Shown here piece after piece: positions 1 through 5,044 of a stretch of DNA of 6,979 nt. Each line of letters begins with the position of its first letter. Positions within the stretch are counted from its first letter, which is position 1. Both the position numbers and the translations under genes were made by a program. The stretch is from Paracoccaceae bacterium (lineage in GTDB: Bacteria; Pseudomonadota; Alphaproteobacteria; Rhodobacterales; Rhodobacteraceae), in the NCBI GenBank assembly GCA_003551745.1, contig PUNI01000112.1, forward strand, positions 1 to 6,979, written 5' to 3'. The notes beneath the pieces are model-generated. The model was given only the letters and a program-made list of their open reading frames with translations, was not told the DNA's origin and made no database searches.

Positions 1-34
1 ATGCGCCGCCAATCACCATGCTGCGTCGTCTCAT
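1..34 (-). CDS. Start of an unidentified gene, cut off by the window edge
   Basis: Reading the minus strand from 34 to 1 gives an open frame beginning MRRRSMVIGGA, running off the window after 11 codons. Its start is supported by an AAGGAGA Shine-Dalgarno sequence at 45-39, four bases before the ATG at 34-32. A second in-frame ATG at 19-17 lacks such a sequence. The gene lies 43 bp downstream of the LOG-family gene on the same strand, so the two may be co-transcribed. The arginine-rich start followed by small and hydrophobic residues could be the beginning of a signal peptide or of a membrane or nucleotide-binding protein, but too little is visible to name it. Confidence 0.55.
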   Translation of the reverse strand, partial: MRRRSMVIGGA

Positions 35-38
35 GTCG

Positions 39-45
39 TCTCCTT
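39..45 (-). promoter_or_regulatory. Shine-Dalgarno sequence of the partial leftmost gene
   Basis: The minus strand reads AAGGAGA, then CGAC, then ATG at 34-32. This near-ideal match to the anti-Shine-Dalgarno sequence is the main reason for calling the truncated gene at 1-34. Its first bases (AAG) are also the end of the 3' arm of the neighbouring inverted repeat. Confidence 0.6.
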
Positions 46-71
46 CCGGCCTTTGACCTAGGGGCCGGAAG
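43..71 (-). repeat. 9-bp perfect inverted repeat between the LOG gene and the next gene
   Basis: Arms at 43-51 (CTTCCGGCC) and 63-71 (GGCCGGAAG) are perfectly complementary, with an 11-nt loop. In the minus-strand transcript the hairpin lies just after the LOG stop codon (TAA at 80-78) and its 3' arm runs into the AAGGAG of the next gene. No U-tract follows, so a classic intrinsic terminator is unlikely. It could partly hide the ribosome binding site or protect the 3' end of the LOG message. Confidence 0.5.
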
Positions 72-77
72 CGCGCG

Positions 78-965
78 TTAAAGGTCTCTGCCGTCGGAAG
101 GGCGTGGCGGCGGGCTCGCGCCGCCCTGTCCGTTCCAGCTCTCGATTTCGGCCACGGCCTCGGCTGCGGTGCCGACGAAGCGGAAGAGAGAGAGGTCGCC
201 GGGGTCGATGGTGCCGGAGGCCTCCAGCGCCTCCCAGTCGATGACCCGGCGCCAGTACTCCTCGCCGAAAAGCAGCACCGGCACCGGCTTCATGCGCTGG
301 GTCTGGATCAGGGTCAGGCACTCGAACAGCTCGTCCAGCGTGCCGAAGCCGCCGGGAAACACCACCACCGCCGCCGCCCGCATCAGGAAGTGCATCTTGC
401 GGATCGCGAAGTAGTGAAAATTGAAGCACAGCTCCGGCGTGACATGGCCGTTCGGCGCCTGCTCATGCGGCAGCACGATGTTGAGCCCGACCGACCGGCC
501 GCCGGCCTCCTTGGCGCCGAGATTGCCGGCCTCCATCACGCCGGGTCCGCCTCCGGTGACGATGACGTTCTCGCGCCCGCCCCCGGCGAGGCTGCGTTCG
601 GTGATGATGCGCGCAAAGCGGCGCGCCTGCTCGTAGTAGTCGGCCAGCGCCGCCATCTGTGGCGTCCGCGCCGCGTTGGCCTGGTCGGGCGCCGGGATGC
701 GCGAGCCGCCGAACATCACGACGGTGGAGACGATCCCATGGGCGTCCAGCTCCAGCTCGGGCTTCAGGAGTTCCAGCTGCAGACGCACCGGACGCAACTC
801 GCGCCGCATGAGGAACTCGTCGTCGGCAAAGGCCAGGCGATAGGCGGGCGACCGCGTCTGCGCCGTGTCGGCGATGTGCCGCGCGACCTCGACATCCTCG
901 GGCGAGTCGCGGAACGGATGCCCGCGCCGCGCTGCCCGTCCTGCCCCTGCGTCGTCTTCTGCCAA
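78..965 (-). CDS. LOG family protein (lysine-decarboxylase-like fold, TIGR00730-type)
   Basis: A 295-residue protein of the LOG family, whose characterised members hydrolyse nucleoside 5'-monophosphates (including cytokinin ribotides) to base plus ribose 5-phosphate; older annotations say 'lysine decarboxylase'. Visible signatures are FGGSRIP (about residues 85-91), the nucleotide-binding loop GGGPGVMEA (138-146), FAIRK (186-190) and the family motif PGGFGT followed by LDE, with E212 as the expected catalytic glutamate. It is longer than the roughly 190-residue plant-type LOGs because of an N-terminal extension (about residues 1-80), as I recall for alphaproteobacterial homologues. The start is TTG at 965-963: an in-frame TAG at 1007-1005 lies upstream, no ATG or GTG lies between, and the first in-frame ATG is at codon 53, inside conserved-looking sequence. 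It is cytoplasmic, with no signal peptide. The natural substrate cannot be read from the sequence. Confidence 0.9.
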   Translation of the reverse strand: MAEDDAGAGRAARRGHPFRDSPEDVEVARHIADTAQTRSPAYRLAFADDEFLMRRELRPVRLQLELLKPELELDAHGIVSTVVMFGGSRIPAPDQANAARTPQMAALADYYEQARRFARIITERSLAGGGRENVIVTGGGPGVMEAGNLGAKEAGGRSVGLNIVLPHEQAPNGHVTPELCFNFHYFAIRKMHFLMRAAAVVVFPGGFGTLDELFECLTLIQTQRMKPVPVLLFGEEYWRRVIDWEALEASGTIDPGDLSLFRFVGTAAEAVAEIESWNGQGGASPPPRPSDGRDL

Positions 966-971
966 GGCCTG

Positions 972-977
972 CCCTCC
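972..977 (-). promoter_or_regulatory. Shine-Dalgarno sequence fixing the TTG start of the LOG gene
   Basis: The minus strand reads GGAGGG, six intervening bases, then TTG at 965-963. With no competing in-frame ATG or GTG before the upstream stop, this supports TTG initiation. Confidence 0.6.
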
Positions 978-982
978 GCCGA

Positions 983-1011
983 TTGCCTCTGCGCCCCGCC
1001 GCGTCTATAGC
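983..1011 (+). promoter_or_regulatory. Candidate sigma-70-type promoter for dapD in the divergent LOG/dapD region
   Basis: In the 84-bp gap between the divergent LOG and dapD genes, TTGCCT (983-988) is followed after 17 bp by TATAGC (1006-1011), each a 4/6 match to the sigma-70 consensus. The core CTATAG (1005-1010) is a perfect palindrome, so the other strand reads TATAGA (1009-1004) toward the LOG gene, although its -35 region (CTGGCG, 1031-1026, 16-bp spacer) is weak. Called by eye; no start-site data. Confidence 0.35.
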
Positions 1012-1049
1012 CTCGCGGACCCAGACGCCAGATCACAGCGGAGCCACCC

Positions 1050-1883
1050 ATGACCGTCGATCACGCCGCGCTCGAGGCCGCCATCGAGGATGCCTGGGAG
1101 TATCGTGCCGCGATCACCCCGGCCACCACCGGGCCGGTGCGCGACGCCGTCGAGGCCACGCTTGAGGCGCTCGACGGCGGGACGCTGCGCGTCGCCGAGC
1201 GGCAGGCGGACGGCACCTGGGTGGTGAACCAGTGGGCCAAGAAGGCGGTGCTTCTGGGCTTCCGCCTGAAGGACATGGAGCTGCACAACGGCGGGCCGCA
1301 GGGCGGCGGCTGGTGGGACAAGGTCGACAGCAAGTTCCACGGATGGACGCCGGAGAACTGGCGCGCCGCCGGGTTTCGCGCAGTGCCTACCTGCGTGGTG
1401 CGCCGCTCTGCCTATATCGCGCCGGGCGCGGTGCTGATGCCCTGCTTCGTGAACCTCGGCGCCCATGTCGGCGAGGGCAGCATGGTCGACACCTGGGCGA
1501 CCGTGGGCTCCTGCGCACAGATCGGCCGCAACGTGCATCTCTCCGGTGGCGTCGGCATCGGCGGCGTGCTGGAGCCGATGCAGGCCGGCCCCACCATCAT
1601 CGAGGACGAGTGTTTCATCGGCGCCCGCTCGGAAGTGGTGGAAGGTGTGATCGTGCGCGAGGGTTCGGTTCTGGGCATGGGGGTGTTCATCGGCCAGTCG
1701 ACGAAGATCGTCGACCGCGAAAGCGGCGCTGTCAGCTATGGCGAGGTGCCCGCCGGATCGGTGGTCGTGGCGGGCACGATGCCGTCGAAGAACGGCATCA
1801 ACCTCTACTGCGCGGTGATCGTGAAGCGCGTCGACGCGAGGACCCGCGCCAAGACCTCGATCAACGACCTTCTGCGCGACTGA
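1050..1883 (+). CDS. dapD: 2,3,4,5-tetrahydropyridine-2,6-dicarboxylate N-succinyltransferase (DapD)
   Basis: This cytoplasmic enzyme transfers succinyl from succinyl-CoA to tetrahydrodipicolinate, giving N-succinyl-2-amino-6-oxopimelate, the first committed step of the succinylase branch to meso-diaminopimelate and lysine. The 277 residues match the family length (about 274 in E. coli). The N-terminal helical domain spans roughly residues 1-110, with characteristic [14 protein letters not shown] (60-73) and [11 protein letters not shown] (86-96). From about 119 to 250 imperfect hexapeptide repeats form the left-handed beta-helix ([21 protein letters not shown] and following). D147 in SMVDTWA and E195 in GARSEVVEG keep the 48-residue spacing of the catalytic Asp141/Glu189 reported for the mycobacterial enzyme. 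Family members are trimers. The ATG has GGAG six bases upstream (1040-1043). The gene is transcribed away from the LOG gene and collides with the BLUF gene 5 bp after its TGA; dapE follows further on, same strand. Confidence 0.97.
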   Translation: MTVDHAALEAAIEDAWEYRAAITPATTGPVRDAVEATLEALDGGTLRVAERQADGTWVVNQWAKKAVLLGFRLKDMELHNGGPQGGGWWDKVDSKFHGWTPENWRAAGFRAVPTCVVRRSAYIAPGAVLMPCFVNLGAHVGEGSMVDTWATVGSCAQIGRNVHLSGGVGIGGVLEPMQAGPTIIEDECFIGARSEVVEGVIVREGSVLGMGVFIGQSTKIVDRESGAVSYGEVPAGSVVVAGTMPSKNGINLYCAVIVKRVDARTRAKTSINDLLRD

Positions 1884-1888
1884 GCAGC

Positions 1889-2287
1889 CTAGGCGGCGGC
1901 AAGCGCCTCTTCGAGACGCCGCCGGCAGCGGGCGGTATCGCCGACCCGGAGCTTCTCGTCGCTGAAACGCGGGCGCAACCGGCAGCCGCGGCTGGTGCCA
2001 TCCACGAACTTCATCGCCCAGGTGCCGAAGCGCCGGTGCTCGATTGGACCGTCCCACAGCAGCTGCACGCCGCTGTGCCGGTTGTCGCCACGAATGCGCT
2101 CGAAGAGCGCATGGACGTTGTCCTCCTCGCCCTCGATCACCTGGAAGAACTGGTCGCCATCGAAATACAGCGCGCCGGTGATCCCCAGAGCCGGGTTGCG
2201 GGCAAGACAGGTGCGCGCCAGTTCCAGCATTTCCGGCGACCGGGCGGGGATGTTGGAGACGCTGCTGTAAGCGAGACTCGTCAGCAT
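1889..2287 (-). CDS. Short BLUF-domain blue-light photoreceptor
   Basis: A 132-residue single-domain BLUF (sensor of blue light using FAD) protein. The core spans about residues 1-95: LAYSS, then [24 protein letters not shown], then a helix and [14 protein letters not shown]. The residues that act in the flavin photocycle are present at the same spacing as in AppA: Y7, N31, Q49, W90 and M92 correspond to AppA Tyr21, Asn45, Gln63, Trp104 and Met106. The remaining 37 or so residues are basic, ending in a probable helix, as in short PixD/BlrB-type BLUFs, which lack an enzymatic output domain and signal through partner proteins. The ATG at 2287-2285 has GGAGGA five bases upstream (2298-2293). The gene lies opposite to dapD and dapE and between them; its TAG is 5 bp from the dapD stop. 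No partner is recognisable nearby, so its output is unknown. Blue-light sensing is inferred from intact pocket residues. Confidence 0.93.
   Translation of the reverse strand: MLTSLAYSSVSNIPARSPEMLELARTCLARNPALGITGALYFDGDQFFQVIEGEEDNVHALFERIRGDNRHSGVQLLWDGPIEHRRFGTWAMKFVDGTSRGCRLRPRFSDEKLRVGDTARCRRRLEEALAAA
1894..1924 (+). terminator. GC-rich hairpin just after dapD, candidate termination or 3'-end structure
   Basis: Eleven bases after the dapD stop codon lie perfect 7-bp arms CGGCGGC (1894-1900) and GCCGCCG (1918-1924) separated by 17 nt, the loop itself having a small TCT/AGA stem. No U-tract follows, so it is at best a Rho-assisted or 3'-stabilising structure. It lies inside the antisense strand of the last BLUF codons, so codon constraint in a GC-rich gene could also produce it. 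Confidence 0.3.
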
Positions 2288-2325
2288 TGCTGTCCTCCCA
2301 CGCCAGTACCTATTCTTGAACTCGA

Positions 2326-2354
2326 ATTATACCACAAGTTGGAGCATCTGTCGC
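2326..2354 (-). promoter_or_regulatory. Strong candidate promoter for the BLUF gene
   Basis: On the minus strand a perfect TATAAT (2331-2326) is preceded after exactly 17 bp by GCGACA (2354-2349), a 4/6 match to TTGACA. It lies in a distinctly AT-rich patch (about 2310-2345) of otherwise GC-rich DNA. A start near 2319 would leave a leader of about 30 nt carrying the GGAGGA ribosome binding site. The rest of the 172-bp gap (2288-2459) shows no comparably good plus-strand promoter for dapE; TTGAAC at 2316-2321 has no -10 partner. Confidence 0.6.
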
Positions 2355-2449
2355 GTGCAAGCGGCTCCGAAGGCGGCGTGTCGCATGCCGGATCGGGTTG
2401 CGTTTGCATCGGCCCGGGGCCACGGGTACGGCTTGACGCCGGATGCCGC

Positions 2450-2455
2450 GGAGAG
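2450..2455 (+). promoter_or_regulatory. Shine-Dalgarno sequence fixing the dapE start
   Basis: GGAGAG followed by ATCG and the ATG at 2460 selects this codon over the in-frame ATGs at 2316 and 2385, which have no well-spaced purine-rich sequence. Confidence 0.55.
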
Positions 2456-2459
2456 ATCG

Positions 2460-3617
2460 ATGACCGCCCTGCCCGACCCCGTTGCGCTAACGCGCGACCT
2501 CGTGCGTTGCCCGACCGTCACGCCTGAGGAAGGCGGCGCGCTGGTTCTGCTGGAGGGTCTGCTCTCGGCCGCCGGCTTCACCTGCCGGCGGGTGGATCGC
2601 GGCGGCGTGCCGAACCTCTTCGCCCGCTGGGGGCCGAAGGGGCACCCGCGCAGCTTCGGCTTCAACGGACATACCGATGTGGTGCCGGTGGGCGACCGCG
2701 CGGCCTGGACGGTGGAGCCCTTCGGCGGCGAGATCCGCGACGGCAGGCTCTGGGGCCGCGGCGCCTGCGACATGAAATCGGGCGTCGCCGCCTTCGTGGC
2801 CGCAGCCATCCGCTTCGTGACCGAGAGCCCGCCCGAGGGCGCGGTGATCCTGGCCATCACCGGCGACGAAGAAGGCAGTTCCACCGACGGTACCCTCGCG
2901 CTCCTCGACTGGATGGCGGCCGAGGGCGAGCGGATGAGCGTGTGCATCGTCGGCGAGCCGACCTGTCGGGCGCAGATGGGCGACATGCTGAAGATCGGCC
3001 GACGCGGCTCGATGAGCGCGGCGATCACCGCCACCGGCCGACAGGGGCACACGGCCTATCCGCATCTTGCGCTGAACCCGCTGGCCGGGCTGGTGCGTCT
3101 GTGCGACCGGCTGGCCAGCTTCGAGCTCGATCTCGGCACCACCCATTTCGACCCGTCGACGCTGGCGCTGACGTCGATCGACACCGGCAACCCGGCCACC
3201 AACGTGGTCCCGGCGCGGGCGCGGGCTCTGCTGAACATCCGCTTCAACGATGCCCACAGCTCGGCCGGCCTCACCCGATGGCTGCGCGACGAGGCGGATC
3301 TGGTCGCCGAGCAGACGGGCGTCTCCTTCGACGTCGAGGTGCAGGTCTCGGGCGAGAGTTTCCTGACGCCGCCGGGGCCCTTCCCCGACCTGGTCGCCCG
3401 GGCCGTCGCGGCCGAGACGAACGCCACGCCGGCCTTCTCGACCTCGGGGGGCACCTCGGATGCGCGCTTCGTCAAGGCACATTGCCCGGTGGTGGAGTTC
3501 GGGCTGGTCGGCCGAACCATGCACCAGGTCGACGAGCATGTCGAACTGGCCCACATCCAACGGCTCGAGGCGATCTATCGCCGCATCCTCGCCGACTGGT
3601 TCGCCCGCACCGCCTGA
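2460..3617 (+). CDS. dapE: Succinyl-diaminopimelate desuccinylase (DapE)
   Basis: A zinc-dependent M20-family amidohydrolase that splits N-succinyl-LL-2,6-diaminopimelate into succinate and LL-diaminopimelate, downstream of DapD in the succinylase pathway; cytoplasmic and dimeric in the family. The 385 residues fit the usual length. Metal and catalytic residues align with Haemophilus DapE: H71 and D73 in GHTDVVP, D104 in GACDMKSG, catalytic E137 and ligand E138 in TGDEEGS, E166 in VGEPT, and H355 in TMHQVDE. The dimerisation/lid domain is roughly residues 177-295 (GRRGSMSA onward), and [11 protein letters not shown] is present near 327-337. The ATG at 2460 was chosen because GGAGAG (2450-2455) precedes it and [15 protein letters not shown] is a typical DapE start; the frame is open back to 2316 (ATG at 2385 also) but those extra 48 residues look unrelated to the family. 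It converges on the transglycosylase gene. Confidence 0.96.
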   Translation: MTALPDPVALTRDLVRCPTVTPEEGGALVLLEGLLSAAGFTCRRVDRGGVPNLFARWGPKGHPRSFGFNGHTDVVPVGDRAAWTVEPFGGEIRDGRLWGRGACDMKSGVAAFVAAAIRFVTESPPEGAVILAITGDEEGSSTDGTLALLDWMAAEGERMSVCIVGEPTCRAQMGDMLKIGRRGSMSAAITATGRQGHTAYPHLALNPLAGLVRLCDRLASFELDLGTTHFDPSTLALTSIDTGNPATNVVPARARALLNIRFNDAHSSAGLTRWLRDEADLVAEQTGVSFDVEVQVSGESFLTPPGPFPDLVARAVAAETNATPAFSTSGGTSDARFVKAHCPVVEFGLVGRTMHQVDEHVELAHIQRLEAIYRRILADWFARTA

Positions 3618-3624
3618 CGGCGCA

Positions 3625-3640
3625 GACGCACCCGCGCGTC
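3625..3640. other. Small inverted repeat in the convergent dapE/transglycosylase gap
   Basis: GACGC (3625-3629) and GCGTC (3636-3640) form a 5-bp stem with a 6-nt loop in the 26-bp gap between the two converging stop codons. There is no T-tract on either strand, so a terminator role is weakly supported; it is the only structure seen in the gap. Confidence 0.2.
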
Positions 3641-3643
3641 CGG

Positions 3644-4927
3644 CTACCGGCGCAGCCGCGCCAGCACGTCCATCGAGACGAAACCGTCGGGCACCATCCC
3701 GGCCGAGGCCTGATAGGCCCGCACCGCAGCCACCGTCATCGGCCCCACCCGGCCGTCGATCCCGCCGGTGTCGTAGCCGCGCGCGTTCAGCCGCTGCTGC
3801 AGCTCGCGGCGCTCGTCGGCGCTCAGCGGCCGGTCGTCGCGCGGCCAGCTGCCCCGGATCGGCCCACCACCGCGCAGCCGGTCGGCAAGATGACTGATTC
3901 CAAGCGCATAGGCGTCGGAGTTGTTGTAGCGCTTGATCACCCGGAAGTTCTCGAAGGCGAGGAAGACCGGCCCGCGCACCCCGGCGGGGAAAAAGAGCTG
4001 CGCCTCGCCGCTGGCGGGCAGGCGGGCGCCCTGCACCGGCTGCACGCCGGCCGCGCGCCAGGCGCTCACGTCGCGGCGGCTGCCAGCGGCGGACATGTCG
4101 AAGCCGCGCGGCAGGGTGATCTCGACGACCGGCGGCTGGCCGCGCACCCATCCGTGCCGGGCGAGATAGTGGGCGGCCGAGGCGAGCCCGTCGGTGGGAT
4201 CGTCCGACCAGATGTCGCGACGCCCGTTGCCGCGGAAATCCACCGCATAGGCGAGATAGCTGGTGGGGATGAACTGGGTGTGACCCATCGCGCCCGCCCA
4301 GGAACCCACCATCCGCTCGGGCGTGGTGTCGCCGGATTGCAGGATGCGCAGGGCGGCGATCAGCTGGGTCTCGAAGAACTCCTGCCGGCGGCCGTCATAG
4401 GCGAGGGTCGACATCGCATCGAGGATCGGCGTGGTGCCGCGCAGGGTGCCATAGGAGCTTTCCAGCCCCCAGACGGCGGCGACCACCTCCTTCTCGACGC
4501 CATAGCGCGCCTCGATCTCGTCGAACAGACGCGCGTGCTGGCGCAGCGCCGCGCGGCCGTTCTCGATCCGCGTGCCGGAGACCGCACCGTCGAGATAGGA
4601 CCATATCGGCCGGGTGAACTCGGGCTGACTGCGGTCGCGCTCGATCACGTCGGGCCGGAAGGAGACGGTGCGGAAGGCGCGCTCGTAGGTCGCCGGCGTG
4701 ATGCCGGCCGACAGCGCGCGGGGGCGGAACCCGTCGACCCAGCGCTGGAACTCTGCGGGGCGTTGCACCGGGCGGGTCTCCTGCTGGCGAGGCTGGGGGC
4801 GGGCGGCCGCGGGCGCCAGGGCCGCCGGCCGCAACTCGGCGAGGCGCGAGCGGTCGGGGGCGTTCGCCACCCCGCACGCCGGCAGAAGGACAAGACTCAG
4901 CCCGAGGGCCGTCAGGGTGCTGCGCAT
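3644..4927 (-). CDS. MltB-family lytic murein transglycosylase lipoprotein (GH103) with C-terminal peptidoglycan-binding domain
   Basis: Predicted to cleave the MurNAc-GlcNAc bond of peptidoglycan, leaving 1,6-anhydro-MurNAc ends, from the periplasm. The 427-residue product opens with a lipoprotein signal, MRSTLTALGLSLVLLPAC, whose lipobox LPAC puts the lipidated cysteine at residue 18; the next residue is Gly, not Asp, compatible with outer-membrane sorting. An Ala/Pro/Arg-rich linker (about 30-58) follows. The SLT_2/GH103 catalytic domain (about 59-352) contains WGLESSYG with catalytic E156, GAMGHTQFIPTSY (212-224), FRGNGRRDIW (231-240) and IKRYNNSDAYAL (331-342). Residues 371-427 form a PG_binding_1 domain (LQQRLNARGYDTGGIDGRVG). 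The ATG at 4927-4925 has AGGAGA four bases upstream (4937-4932) and places the signal peptide at the N-terminus; an upstream in-frame ATG at 4990 would bury it behind a charged 21-residue extension. It lies 117 bp downstream of rnr, same strand. Confidence 0.95.
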   Translation of the reverse strand: MRSTLTALGLSLVLLPACGVANAPDRSRLAELRPAALAPAAARPQPRQQETRPVQRPAEFQRWVDGFRPRALSAGITPATYERAFRTVSFRPDVIERDRSQPEFTRPIWSYLDGAVSGTRIENGRAALRQHARLFDEIEARYGVEKEVVAAVWGLESSYGTLRGTTPILDAMSTLAYDGRRQEFFETQLIAALRILQSGDTTPERMVGSWAGAMGHTQFIPTSYLAYAVDFRGNGRRDIWSDDPTDGLASAAHYLARHGWVRGQPPVVEITLPRGFDMSAAGSRRDVSAWRAAGVQPVQGARLPASGEAQLFFPAGVRGPVFLAFENFRVIKRYNNSDAYALGISHLADRLRGGGPIRGSWPRDDRPLSADERRELQQRLNARGYDTGGIDGRVGPMTVAAVRAYQASAGMVPDGFVSMDVLARLRR

Positions 4928-4969
4928 GATGTCTCCTGCTCGTCTGCGCCTTTCCCGAAGCGCATGTTG

Positions 4970-4990
4970 TTGCCGGCAGGATAACGGCAA
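4970..4990. repeat. Inverted repeat upstream of the transglycosylase gene
   Basis: TTGCCG (4970-4975) and CGGCAA (4985-4990) are perfect 6-bp arms around a 9-nt centre, 43 bp before the transglycosylase start. Size and symmetry would suit an operator or a small stem-loop; no regulator can be named. A second repeat, GGCGC/GCGCC (4995-4999 and 5007-5011), lies nearer to rnr and might be a weak post-rnr structure. The remainder of the 117-bp gap (4928-5044) shows no convincing promoter. Confidence 0.3.
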
Positions 4991-5044
4991 ACCCGGCGCG
5001 CGGAAAGCGCCATGATGTGCAGGCTGCGATGCGGCGGAGCTTTG

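Noticed and set aside
1005..2057. 350-codon minus-strand frame antisense to dapD
   Set aside because: Histidine/arginine/alanine-rich translation typical of an antisense shadow; dapD is certain on the other strand.
2316..2459. 48-residue N-terminal extension of DapE
   Set aside because: The frame is open, but the extra residues do not resemble DapE, cross the BLUF promoter region, and a good ribosome binding site precedes the ATG at 2460.
2288..2459. A small RNA or extra gene in the BLUF/dapE gap
   Set aside because: I saw no promoter-terminator pair or separate reading frame; the AT-rich part is explained by the BLUF promoter and the rest is featureless.
1232..2527. 431-codon plus-strand frame overlapping dapD, the BLUF gene and the dapE start
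   Set aside because: It is the +2 shadow of dapD, antisense to the BLUF gene, and has an arginine-rich composition without domains.
2487..4151. 554-codon minus-strand open frame antisense to dapE
   Set aside because: Shadow frame; composition biased, no recognisable domain, and it runs through both dapE and the end of the transglycosylase gene.
2942..4984. 680-codon plus-strand open frame across dapE and the transglycosylase gene
   Set aside because: It overlaps two well-supported genes, one in another frame and one on the other strand. Its translation is low-complexity Arg/Ala/Gly/Pro/His with no family motif, as expected for shadow frames in GC-rich DNA.
4928..4990. 21-residue N-terminal extension of the transglycosylase
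   Set aside because: It would bury the lipoprotein signal peptide behind a charged segment; the ATG at 4927 has an AGGAGA at the right distance.
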